Source: CAZUEG01 sp043798775 (GTDB lineage: Bacteria > Patescibacteriota > Minisyncoccia > Minisyncoccales > GWA2-46-15). From it: a stretch of DNA of 19,348 nucleotides. The stretch spans positions 1 to 19,348 of the forward strand of contig JAZDOL010000044.1 of the NCBI GenBank assembly GCA_043798775.1. Direction: 5' to 3'. This document shows positions 12,407-19,348 of the stretch, one piece after another. The notes under the pieces were generated by a model. That model was not told where the DNA came from, searched no databases, and saw only the letters and a list, made by a program, of their open reading frames with translations. The translations under genes were made by a program, and so were the position numbers. The stretch's first letter is position 1; every line of letters starts with the position of its first letter.

Positions 12407-14233
12407 ATGGGCATATTCAAGTTAAAATCGGATTTCAAACCGGCCGGCGATCAGCCGGAAGCAATCAAGAAGCTGGTAAAAGGAATAAAGAATGGCGATC
12501 GCTTCCAAACGCTTTTGGGGGTTACCGGATCGGGAAAAACATTTACGATGGCTAACGTCATAAGTAATTTCGATAAACCAATTCTTGTGATTTCTCCCAA
12601 TAAGGCATTGGCAGCGCAATTATACCGAGAGTACAAAAACTTTTTTCCGGGAAATTCGGTAAATTATTTCGTTTCATATTACGACTATTATCAGCCGGAA
12701 GCGTATATTCCCACCACCGACACATATATCGAGAAAGAGGCGATGATTAATCAGGAAATCGACCGTTTACGGCACAAAGCGACAAGCGCGCTGGTGTCTC
12801 GACGGGATGTCATTACCGTTGCTTCGGTTTCATGTATTTATAATTTAGGAGTGCCAACGTCATACACGAAATCGGCAATCTTTTTAGAGGAAGGAAAGCC
12901 CGTGAGTCGTGGCGATTTACTAAGACAGTTGGTAAAGATTCAATATGAAAGAACGAATAGTGTTTTAAAAAGAGGGTTTTTCCGGTTGCGGGGCGATGTG
13001 TTCGAAATTATGCCGGCAGCCAGCGATACGGTGTTAAGGATCGAACTAAAAAATCAATTAGTTGACGGGTTAAGTATTGTTGACGCTTTAACTCACCACA
13101 GGATAGAGGAATTAAAAGAGGCGGTAATTTTTTCTTCAAAACACTTTGTATCTTCTGAACCGCAAAGAGATGCGGCGATAAAAGAAATCAGAAAAGAATT
13201 AAAAGAACGCCTGGAGTATTTTGAGAAGAACGGGTTTTATCTGGAAGCAGAACGACTGAAACGAAGAACGCTATTTGATCTGGAGATGTTAAAGACAATT
13301 GGCTATTGCCACGGAATAGAGAATTACTCCCGACACTTAACGGGAAAATTATCGGGCGAGGCGCCGGATAGTTTATTGTCGTATTTTCCAAAGAAAAACG
13401 GCAAGCCGGATTTTATTACGATTATCGACGAATCCCATGTAGCTGTTCCGCAAATTGGAGGAATGTATGAAGGCGATCAGGCAAGAAAACAGATGTTGAC
13501 GCAATACGGATGGCGTTTGCCGTCGGCGTTGGATAACCGGCCGTTGAAGTTTAAAGAGTTCGAGGAACGGGTTGGGCAAGTTATTTTTACTTCCGCTACT
13601 CCCGGGGTCTGGGAATTAAAAAATTCAACGGTGGTCGCAAAGCAGGTAATCAGACCAACGGGATTAATTGATCCGCCAATTGTGGTTCGTCCGGTATACG
13701 ATGTTAAAAATAAAGTCAGCCAAATTGATGATTTAGAAAAAGAATTGAACGTTGTGGTAAAAAACGACGATCGGGCGATTATTAACGCCCTTACAAAAAA
13801 AATGGCAGAAGATCTTAGCGAGTTCTTGTTAAAAAAAGGATTTAAATGCCGGTGGATGCATTCCGATACGAAGACATTAGAAAGAGCGCAAATAATTACT
13901 GATTTTCGCAGGGGCGAGTTCAATGCGCTAATCGGGGTAAATCTGTTAAGAGAAGGACTGGACTTTCCCGAAGTAACATTAGTCGCTATTCTTGATAGTG
14001 ACCGGGAAGGATTTTTGCGAAGCGAGACATCGTTAATTCAAACGATGGGGCGGGCAAGTAGAAATGTGGACGGGAAGGTGATTCTTTATGCCGATAATAT
14101 TACCGGTTCAATGGCGCGGGCAATTGATATTGTTGAAAAAAGAAGAAAAGTCCAGCTGGCATACAACAAAAAACACAACATAAAGCCGGAAACAATCAGG
14201 AAGAATATAGAATCGCTAATAGATTTTAACTGA
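12407..14233 (+). CDS. uvrB: Excinuclease ABC subunit B, lacking the C-terminal UVR domain
   Basis: UvrB is the damage-verifying helicase-like subunit of nucleotide excision repair: UvrA loads it, then UvrC is recruited to cut. Visible motifs are Walker A GVTGSGKT (38-45), the beta-hairpin YYDYYQPEAYIP (91-102) that clamps one DNA strand, IIDESHVAVPQ (Walker B region), the ATSATPGVWE-type motif as FTSATPGVWE, GVNLLREGLDFPEV and QTMGRASRN. The protein has 608 residues against about 660-670 in well-studied bacteria. It ends at KKHNIKPETIRKNIESLIDF, just where the linker to the C-terminal UVR domain would begin. No UVR sequence is found in other frames downstream. The helicase core is complete. 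uvrA follows after a 205-base repeat-rich spacer. Confidence 0.97.
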   Translation: MGIFKLKSDFKPAGDQPEAIKKLVKGIKNGDRFQTLLGVTGSGKTFTMANVISNFDKPILVISPNKALAAQLYREYKNFFPGNSVNYFVSYYDYYQPEAYIPTTDTYIEKEAMINQEIDRLRHKATSALVSRRDVITVASVSCIYNLGVPTSYTKSAIFLEEGKPVSRGDLLRQLVKIQYERTNSVLKRGFFRLRGDVFEIMPAASDTVLRIELKNQLVDGLSIVDALTHHRIEELKEAVIFSSKHFVSSEPQRDAAIKEIRKELKERLEYFEKNGFYLEAERLKRRTLFDLEMLKTIGYCHGIENYSRHLTGKLSGEAPDSLLSYFPKKNGKPDFITIIDESHVAVPQIGGMYEGDQARKQMLTQYGWRLPSALDNRPLKFKEFEERVGQVIFTSATPGVWELKNSTVVAKQVIRPTGLIDPPIVVRPVYDVKNKVSQIDDLEKELNVVVKNDDRAIINALTKKMAEDLSEFLLKKGFKCRWMHSDTKTLERAQIITDFRRGEFNALIGVNLLREGLDFPEVTLVAILDSDREGFLRSETSLIQTMGRASRNVDGKVILYADNITGSMARAIDIVEKRRKVQLAYNKKHNIKPETIRKNIESLIDFN

Positions 14234-14438
14234 AGTTAAAATCAATTATTAGTTCTCAGTTCCCAGTTCTCATCCGCCAGCTGGCGGACCAGTTCTCAAT
14301 GATACAAACTATTCTGTATTGTTTGAAAACTGATTAATTGATACTTCGACACTGCTCAGTATCATCTCATTCGAGTCTGACGACTCTCAGAGTCGGAATG
14401 ACCTGAGTGATTAATCGAAGGATGAGAACTCAAACATT
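14234..14438. repeat. Repeat-rich spacer between uvrB and uvrA
   Basis: There is no gene here. Direct heptamers AGTTCTC/AGTTCCC/AGTTCTC begin at 14251, with another AGTTCTC near 14291. A perfect palindrome TCCGCCAG/CTGGCGGA lies at 14273-14288. An imperfect palindrome CAAACTATTC-T-GTATTGTTTG lies near 14306-14326, with 8 of 10 positions paired. A larger compound palindrome fills 14344-14420. These are typical small intergenic repeats. Confidence 0.6.
14344..14420. repeat. Compound palindrome upstream of uvrA
   Basis: The outer arms are CTTCGA (14344-14349) and TCGAAG (14415-14420). CACTGCTCAG pairs with CTGAGTG (14403-14409), and CATT (14368-14371) pairs with AATG (14397-14400). Inside, GACTC at 14382-14386 can pair either with GAGTC upstream (14373-14377) or with GAGTC downstream (14390-14394), giving two exclusive hairpins. 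It ends 18 bases before the uvrA start and is related to the repeat at 8050-8083. Confidence 0.6.
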
Positions 14439-16943
14439 ATGGACAGTAAAATCATTATCAAAGGGGCGCGGGTGCATAACCTAAAAAATGTGAATGCCGA
14501 GTTGCCAAAAGACAGTTTAATTGTATTTACCGGCGTATCCGGCAGTGGCAAGTCATCTTTGGCATTTGATACGATTTTTGCCGAAGGGCAAAGACGGTAT
14601 ATTGAGTCATTGTCGCCATACGCCCGCCAGTTCTTGGGGCAAATGGATCGCCCGGATGTCGATAAAATTATCGGTTTGTCTCCGGCAATTGCCATCGACC
14701 AAAGAGCGTTAAGCCACAATCCGCGCTCCATTGTCGGAACGCTAACAGAAATATACGATTACTTAAGGGTATTATATGCTCGGTTAGGGATTGTTTATTG
14801 TCCACTGTGCGGCACAAGGATTAAAAAATTGTCGGTCGAAGAGATGGTAGATATCGTTAAAGAAACGGCAAAAGAATCCAAAGTGGATAATGTTTTGATA
14901 TTGTCTCCTGTGGTTAGGGGGAGAAAGGGGGAGTACTATCAATTACTATATGACTTTTTAGCGTTAGGATTTGATCAGGCGCGAGTTGACGGGAAATTAG
15001 TTTCTCTTCACGAACGGTTAGTTTTGTCGCGTTATAAAAGCCATAATATTGATATTGTGATTGATCGGATAATGGTTAAAGATGATAGCCGGCTTTTTGA
15101 AGCAGTAGAAAGCGCGATTCGCCATAGCCACGGGCTGGTTTCTGTCGTTTTGAACGAGGAAACAAAGCAGGAGGAGTTTTTATTATCGAGTTTGTGGACT
15201 TGTCCGAAAGATAATTTTGCCTTTCCCGAAGTTGAGCCACGGTTGTTTTCTTTTAATAGTCCCTATGGGGCCTGTGAAACATGCCACGGTTTGGGAAAGA
15301 CCGATTTATTTCTAAATACTATTTGCCCCGATTGCCGGGGAAAGCGATTAAAAAAGGAAGCATTATCCGTTGAGGTAGGCAAGAAAAACATCCACGAAAT
15401 AACAAGCCTGTCGATAAAAGACTGCTATCAGTTTTTTATCGAGTACGAAGAAAAACTCACCGAAAGAGAAAAAACAATATCTGCCGGCCTTAATAAAGAG
15501 ATACTGAGCCGGTTAGACTTTTTGCTGGAGGTGGGGCTGGATTATCTTACCTTAAACCGCGAGGCGGAAACATTATCCGGCGGTGAGGCGCAAAGGATTC
15601 GCTTGGCGTCGCAAATAGGATCTCAATTATCGGGAACTCTTTATGTTCTCGACGAGCCGACAATCGGCCTCCACGAGCGCGACACAGAGCGACTAATCAA
15701 CACCCTAAAGGCCTTAAAACAACAGAATAATACGATTATCGTTGTTGAACACGACGAGAAAACAATTATGGCTTCCGATTACTTGTTAGACCTGGGACCT
15801 TTGGCGGGAAGTCACGGTGGCGAGGTGGTTGCTCACGGGGCGATTAAGGATTTATTGAAAAATAATACTTTTCCGAGATCTCTAACATTAAAATACTTGC
15901 GTAAAGACAAAGAGATTCCCGTGCCGGAAGCACGGCGAAGCAAAGCGAATGAGGTGTTAAAAGTTATTGGCGCCAGAGCGAATAACCTGAAAAATATCGA
16001 TGTTGAAATTCCCTTAAGAAAATTGATTGTTGTAACCGGGGTATCCGGTAGTGGCAAATCATCGCTTCTTTATGATGTGATTTATAAAAATTTGGTGAAA
16101 ATAAAGTCGCATTTCGAAAAATCATTAGAAGATGTAACGAGAATAACGGGAACAGAATATTTGGATCGGATTATTGTTGTTAACCAGTCGCCAATCGGAC
16201 GAACCCCAAGATCTAACCCGGCAACTTATACGGGAATATTCACCCCGATCCGCGATTTTTTCTCCATTCTTCCCGAATCAAAAGAGAAAGGATATCGCGT
16301 ATCGCGTTTTTCGTTTAATGTTCCCGGCGGCCGATGCGAGGCCTGCGAGGGAGCCGGTTTTAATTTAATTGAAATGCATTTTCTTCCACCGGTATTGGTC
16401 CGGTGTGATGTTTGCCAAGGTCGGCGATTTAATCGTGAGACGCTACAAGTCCGCTACAAAGACAAAAATATCGCCGAAGTGCTGGATATGACAATCGATG
16501 AAGCGGTAGATTACTTTGAGGATAATTATCTGATTACGGAAAAATTAAAAGTCCTTCAGGAGGTTGGCCTGGGATATCTTAAGTTAGGGCAATCGGCAAC
16601 AACTTTATCCGGCGGCGAAGCGCAACGGATTAAGCTGGCAAGAGAACTGACTCATCGGCTAGGCAAGCGGGCATTGTATCTGCTTGATGAACCGACCGTC
16701 GGCTTGCATTATTACGATATTGAAATGCTCTTAAAGGTTATCAATAAGCTGGTGGATAGGGGAAACACGGTAATTACGATTGAACACAATATGCATATCA
16801 TCAAGTCCGCCGATTATATTATCGACCTTGGTCCGGAAGGCGGGGAAGGGGGCGGGAGAATCATCGCCCATGGCACTCCCGAAGAAATTGCCGCCGATAG
16901 GCGCTCGGTAACTGGCAAATATCTTAAAAAGTATTTAGGATAG
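14439..16943 (+). CDS. uvrA: Excinuclease ABC subunit A, compact form without the insertion domain
   Basis: UvrA is the dimeric ABC-type ATPase that scans DNA for lesions and loads UvrB. Both ATPase modules are complete: Walker A GVSGSGKS at 32-39 and 534-541, signature LSGGEAQR at 379-386 and 723-730, and Walker B with DEPT at 405-408 and 750-753. The C-terminal zinc finger is intact (C633, C636, C656, C659), as is CPDC at 296-299. The N-terminal zinc module has C255, C279 and C282, but the second position reads CPKD instead of CPxC. At 834 residues it is about 100 shorter than the usual 940: residue 286 (HGLG) runs almost directly into CPDCRGKRL (296-304), so the insertion domain is missing. 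The UvrB-binding region (about 130-245) is present. Confidence 0.97.
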   Translation: MDSKIIIKGARVHNLKNVNAELPKDSLIVFTGVSGSGKSSLAFDTIFAEGQRRYIESLSPYARQFLGQMDRPDVDKIIGLSPAIAIDQRALSHNPRSIVGTLTEIYDYLRVLYARLGIVYCPLCGTRIKKLSVEEMVDIVKETAKESKVDNVLILSPVVRGRKGEYYQLLYDFLALGFDQARVDGKLVSLHERLVLSRYKSHNIDIVIDRIMVKDDSRLFEAVESAIRHSHGLVSVVLNEETKQEEFLLSSLWTCPKDNFAFPEVEPRLFSFNSPYGACETCHGLGKTDLFLNTICPDCRGKRLKKEALSVEVGKKNIHEITSLSIKDCYQFFIEYEEKLTEREKTISAGLNKEILSRLDFLLEVGLDYLTLNREAETLSGGEAQRIRLASQIGSQLSGTLYVLDEPTIGLHERDTERLINTLKALKQQNNTIIVVEHDEKTIMASDYLLDLGPLAGSHGGEVVAHGAIKDLLKNNTFPRSLTLKYLRKDKEIPVPEARRSKANEVLKVIGARANNLKNIDVEIPLRKLIVVTGVSGSGKSSLLYDVIYKNLVKIKSHFEKSLEDVTRITGTEYLDRIIVVNQSPIGRTPRSNPATYTGIFTPIRDFFSILPESKEKGYRVSRFSFNVPGGRCEACEGAGFNLIEMHFLPPVLVRCDVCQGRRFNRETLQVRYKDKNIAEVLDMTIDEAVDYFEDNYLITEKLKVLQEVGLGYLKLGQSATTLSGGEAQRIKLARELTHRLGKRALYLLDEPTVGLHYYDIEMLLKVINKLVDRGNTVITIEHNMHIIKSADYIIDLGPEGGEGGGRIIAHGTPEEIAADRRSVTGKYLKKYLG

Positions 16944-16973
16944 AGGATAGTATCATAGAAAAAGATAATAATT

Positions 16974-17729
16974 ATGCATAAAGGAGAAGAATCACCCATA
17001 GATAGATTGAATTTAGGACCGCTTTCACCAGGGCAGGCAGACCTGCTTTTAGATGATTTGCCGGAAGAAAGGGTAAAGATGACGGAGGATGAATTAAGGC
17101 GGAAAACGGAGGATTGGGAGCGATGGTCTTGCGATTTTAATAAAGCTTTCACGTTAGTTTTGGTAAGGGATAAATGGGGACAATACGCAATTTTACGAAG
17201 AGCGGATTCAGGCAAGGGCCCCCACTTAGACAGAACGATTAATTTGTATGGCGGCAAAATCGAGGCCGAAGACGAAACAATCCAGGCGGCAGCCAGAAGA
17301 GAACTTTTAGAGGAAACCGGGATGGAAACGATTTCGTTAAGGCCATTTGCGATTGTTTATATTAAGAAACAAGGTAATTGGCTTATTTATTTCGACGCGA
17401 TGACCGATAATATTTACAATATGAGTCCAGCCGGTCGCGAAGGTTATGCAATAGCCGGACGGTTAAGCGACATTGGCATAATGGCGGCCTTGGAAGTTGG
17501 TTCAGGAAATTCTGGAATCACCACGGGGACGGTTAAGGCCTTAAATTTATGGAGTAATGGCTGGGAGACAATATGGTTTGGCGAACAAGAGGATGATTTA
17601 AGCGAATTGCGGATTGTAGAATTTCCCGATGCAGTTAAAGAAGAGCTTATGTCTAGGTTTTTAAATAATATTACTAACAAAACTCAGACAAAAACGGTTA
17701 AAAATATCGGGATCAATGACCATTTTTAA
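16974..17729 (+). CDS. Nudix hydrolase
   Basis: Nudix enzymes hydrolyse nucleoside diphosphates linked to another group, including damaged dNTPs and nucleotide sugars. The 251-residue protein has a Nudix box: GGKIEAEDE followed by REL-LEE-TGM, with the metal-binding REx2EE core intact. The gap between Gly and the first Glu is one residue longer than the consensus Gx5E. Residues 1-55 form a charged, probably helical N-terminal segment that I do not recognise. Residues about 190-235 (GTVKALNLWSNGWETIWFG, then a helical tail) complete the fold. It lies 30 bases after uvrA and 39 before uvrC, so a nucleotide-pool cleaning role beside excision repair is plausible, but the substrate cannot be told. 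Confidence 0.85.
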   Translation: MHKGEESPIDRLNLGPLSPGQADLLLDDLPEERVKMTEDELRRKTEDWERWSCDFNKAFTLVLVRDKWGQYAILRRADSGKGPHLDRTINLYGGKIEAEDETIQAAARRELLEETGMETISLRPFAIVYIKKQGNWLIYFDAMTDNIYNMSPAGREGYAIAGRLSDIGIMAALEVGSGNSGITTGTVKALNLWSNGWETIWFGEQEDDLSELRIVEFPDAVKEELMSRFLNNITNKTQTKTVKNIGINDHF

Positions 17730-17768
17730 CTAGATAGAATCAAAATCGGTTTTTTAATAGAAATACCA

Positions 17769-18959
17769 ATGGTTATAAGGGCAGACATTAAAAATAAAAT
17801 ATTAGAGCAGGCTAAAAAATTGCCGTTATCACCAGGCATTTACCGCTTTCTCGACAAAGATAAAGAAATACTCTATATCGGCAGGGCCACCTTATTAAGA
17901 CGACGGGTTTTAAGTTATTTTCAAAAACAACAGGAACCGCGGATCAAGGAAATGATTGCCATGGCAAAATCTATTACCTATAGAAAGACAGATAGTGTTC
18001 TTGAGGCGATTATTTTGGAAGCTAACGAAATTAAATCAAATTGGCCAAAATATAATGTTAAAGACCGCGATAATCGGTCTTTTATATATATTGTGTTTAA
18101 AGATATTGATTATCCTCGTCCATATCTGATTCGCGCTCACGAGCTGGAACCATTAAAGGCGGTGATAAACAAGAATAATATCTTTGGCCCATACCAAAGC
18201 CAAACATTAATCAACAATGCCTTAAAAATATTAAGAAGAATATTCCCGTATTCAACATGCCGGCCAAATATTGACAAGGCCTGTTTTGATTATCAAATTG
18301 GTTTATGCCCCGGGGCTTGTGTCGGCAAGATTTCAATTGAGGACTATCAGGAAAATATTCATAACCTTAAATTATTTCTTTCGGGGCATAAGGTTGCTCT
18401 TCTTAAAAAATTAAAAAAACAAAACCCGCTGCAATTTGCCGGTTTAAAGCACATTCAGGATGTCGCTCTGATATCTCAAGAAGAGGGGAATGGGATATAC
18501 GCGGATAAAGTTAATCGGATTGAGGGTTATGACATATCTCATCTGGCCGGCCAGGAAACGTTCGGCGGGATGGTAACATTTATTAACGGCCTGCCCGATA
18601 AGAGCTATTATCGTTTGTTTAAAATTAAGGAGGCGCCAAAAAATGATGACTTAAGAGCGCTGGAAGAAATGATCATTCGCCGGTTTGGTCATCCGGAATG
18701 GCCGTTTCCCGACTTAATAATGATTGACGGCGGTCTCCCGCAAATCCGCTTTATAAAGAAAACGTTAAAAGATATCAGAATAAATATTCTTGTTGTTGGA
18801 ATCTCCAAATATGGAAACGATAAGCTTGTATATCCGACTAGTACTAAACAATCAAGGAAGATTATTATTGAATCGATAAAACCGTTGCTTTTAAGGGTTC
18901 GCGATGAGGTTCATCGGTTCGCCATCAAAAACAGCCGTCGAAGACGGCAAGCTGACTAA
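17769..18959 (+). CDS. uvrC: Excinuclease ABC subunit C, short form with deleted UVR motif and no HhH tail
   Basis: UvrC makes both incisions in excision repair. The N-terminal GIY-YIG nuclease is intact: GIY at 23-25, YIG at 36-38, R39, E84 and N96. The C-terminal RNase H-like nuclease keeps D255 (GYDISH), D293/D294 (NDDLRALEE), D320 (MIDGG) and H382 (EVHRFAI). The cysteine cluster C164, C172, C180, C184 is also present. Two regions are missing. The UVR motif expected after FLSG (about residue 206) is reduced to LLKKLKKQNPLQFAGLKHIQ. The protein stops right after HRFAIKNSRRRR, without the tandem helix-hairpin-helix domain. It has 396 residues against about 600. No continuation exists in other frames, because the terminator of the zinc-ribbon gene begins 23 bases after the stop. 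Confidence 0.95.
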   Translation: MVIRADIKNKILEQAKKLPLSPGIYRFLDKDKEILYIGRATLLRRRVLSYFQKQQEPRIKEMIAMAKSITYRKTDSVLEAIILEANEIKSNWPKYNVKDRDNRSFIYIVFKDIDYPRPYLIRAHELEPLKAVINKNNIFGPYQSQTLINNALKILRRIFPYSTCRPNIDKACFDYQIGLCPGACVGKISIEDYQENIHNLKLFLSGHKVALLKKLKKQNPLQFAGLKHIQDVALISQEEGNGIYADKVNRIEGYDISHLAGQETFGGMVTFINGLPDKSYYRLFKIKEAPKNDDLRALEEMIIRRFGHPEWPFPDLIMIDGGLPQIRFIKKTLKDIRINILVVGISKYGNDKLVYPTSTKQSRKIIIESIKPLLLRVRDEVHRFAIKNSRRRRQAD

Positions 18960-18964
18960 TTTTA

Positions 18965-19009
18965 AAAGTAAAAAATAAAACAGCTGGTGGTCACAGTTCA
19001 ACCACCAGC
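18965..19009 (-). terminator. Rho-independent terminator of the zinc-ribbon gene
   Basis: Read on the minus strand, GCTGGTGGT (19001-19009) pairs with ACCACCAGC (18983-18991) around a 9-base loop, followed by TGTTTTATTTTTTACTTTT. This is a 9-bp GC-rich stem with a long T-tract. It begins 9 bases after the stop codon of the 39-aa gene and lies in the uvrC 3' flank. Confidence 0.88.
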
Positions 19010-19018
19010 CGCTCCCGG

Positions 19019-19138
19019 CTATTTGCCTAACCATTTCCCGCAACGCGGGCAGGTCAGGCTTTCACCGGAATCTGCTCCACAATCGGAGCAGACTCTGAGT
19101 ATCCAGCGGGTGAACCGCTGGATCGCCATCTTTTTCAT
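19019..19138 (-). CDS. 39-residue zinc-ribbon protein
   Basis: On the minus strand ATG (19136-19138) opens a frame of 39 codons: MKKMAIQRFTRWILRVCSDC, then GADSGESLTCPRCGKWLGK and TAG. Two CxxC pairs (C17/C20 and C30/C33) with nine residues between them form a compact zinc ribbon, preceded by a basic, aromatic N-terminal helix (KKMAIQRFTRWILR). It is strongly supported by its signals: SD AGGAGGTGA (19143-19151) with GGAGG 7 bases before the ATG, a TTGACA promoter, and a terminator right after the stop. Such small ribbons may bind nucleic acid or protein; the function is unknown. It converges with uvrC and diverges from the probable transposase at the window end. Confidence 0.85.
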   Translation of the reverse strand: MKKMAIQRFTRWILRVCSDCGADSGESLTCPRCGKWLGK

Positions 19139-19164
19139 CTTTTCACCTCCTTTCAGGATTGTTT

Positions 19165-19193
19165 ATAATGCTAAACAAAATGATTATTGTCAA
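19165..19193 (-). promoter_or_regulatory. Promoter of the zinc-ribbon gene
   Basis: On the minus strand a perfect TTGACA (19188-19193) is followed after 17 bases by CATTAT (19165-19170, four of six matches); TTATAA (19163-19168) overlaps it. The transcript would start around 19158, giving a short leader with a near-perfect SD. The -35 coincides with the TGTCAA that may begin the insertion-sequence end to the right. Confidence 0.6.
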
Positions 19194-19348
19194 CACTATG
19201 GTTGTGTATGTCAACGGGAAATAGAAATGTCATACTTTCAAGGATTTAGAAATGTCATGTTTTTTCCGCCGAGTTCAAAATGAATCTTTGTCGCCAAGGA
19301 TGGTTAGCCGGGGGAATATGCGCCGCCTTGCGGTTGGCGGGAATAACC
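19188..19348 (+). mobile_element. Possible left end of an insertion sequence (partial)
   Basis: TGTCAAC occurs at 19188-19194 and again at 19209-19215. TAGAAATGTCAT is repeated exactly at 19222-19233 and 19247-19258, 25 bases apart. Repeated subterminal motifs beginning near a TGTCAA end are a feature of some DDE-transposase elements such as the IS21 and IS481 groups. A transposase-like frame starts at 19280. The right end is outside the window, so the family cannot be fixed. Confidence 0.4.
19280..19348 (+). CDS. Partial N-terminus, possible DDE transposase (cut by window end)
   Basis: From ATG 19280 the frame is open to the window end (23 codons): MNLCRQGWLAGGICAALRLA then GIT. The pattern W-L-A-G-x-I-x-A-A-L-R-L-A-G-I-T resembles the N-terminal helix-turn-helix of IS-type transposases, where AGIS/T is usually followed by R-x-x-x-Y-x-W. 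The repeated motifs just upstream fit this. There is no clear SD. With so little sequence, both the family and the reality of the gene are tentative. Confidence 0.35.
   Translation, partial: MNLCRQGWLAGGICAALRLAGIT

Noticed and set aside
18987..19283. 98-codon open frame on the plus strand after uvrC
   Set aside because: It is antisense to the zinc-ribbon gene, whose SD, promoter, terminator and CxxC pairs are far better evidence, and it runs across the hairpin and insertion-sequence end.

Overview
The window looks like part of a Candidate Phyla Radiation (Patescibacteria) chromosome. The signs are an archaeal-type UMP kinase in a bacterial setting, very compact UvrA, UvrB and UvrC, a DUF5652-like small membrane protein, a degenerate PP2C-like protein fused to a membrane-anchored propeller-like region, mostly weak or absent Shine-Dalgarno sites, and intergenic spaces full of short palindromic repeats. 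TGA is used as a stop (histidine kinase, pyrH, uvrB), so the Gracilibacteria-type recoding of TGA to glycine does not apply. No lineage below this level can be named from the sequence alone.

Layout. 1-420: promoter and ribosomal protein L10 leader with two terminator-like hairpins. 421-1513: rplJ and rplL, separated by a 136-bp three-hairpin repeat. 1516-3888 (minus): large membrane protein with an inactive-looking PP2C-like domain. 4024-5137: sensorless soluble histidine kinase overlapping a receiver-only response regulator. 5138-5435: repeat-rich spacer. 5436-5507: tRNA-Val(CAC). 5551-7840: tightly packed run of a winged-helix-like protein, pyrH, a DUF167/YggU gene without a standard start codon, and rlmN. 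7827-8155: second, inverted copy of the three-hairpin repeat, then a broken tRNA-binding-domain gene. 8156-8986: RecB/Cas4-like PD-(D/E)XK nuclease with a probable Fe-S cysteine set. 9106-10825: two adjacent paralogues of the 3-hexulose-6-phosphate synthase/OMP decarboxylase superfamily behind a near-consensus promoter, the second with a membrane-anchored N-terminal extension. 10845-10874: bidirectional terminator shared with a stomatin-like gene (10891-11640, minus). 11736-11967: broken DUF5652-like gene. 11968-12406: gene-free, with several hairpins and a 27-bp palindrome in front of uvrB. 12407-18959: uvrB, uvrA, a Nudix hydrolase and uvrC. 18983-19193 (minus): a 39-aa zinc-ribbon gene with its own terminator, strong SD and promoter. 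19188-19348: what looks like the left end of an insertion sequence, whose transposase runs off the window.

How the genes fit together. The repair block is the most coherent unit: all three subunits of the UvrABC excinuclease plus a Nudix hydrolase that may clean the nucleotide pool. All three Uvr proteins are trimmed. UvrB lacks its C-terminal UVR domain, UvrC has lost most of its matching UVR motif and all of its helix-hairpin-helix tail, and UvrA lacks the insertion domain and one zinc-ligand cysteine. The matched loss in UvrB and UvrC suggests that this organism joins UvrB and UvrC in another way. Translation and nucleotide genes (rplJL, pyrH, rlmN, tRNA-Val) fill the first half. Other points worth following are the covarying three-hairpin repeat, the DUF167 gene with a non-standard start, the paired HPS-like enzymes, and the 39-aa zinc-ribbon gene at the insertion-sequence junction.
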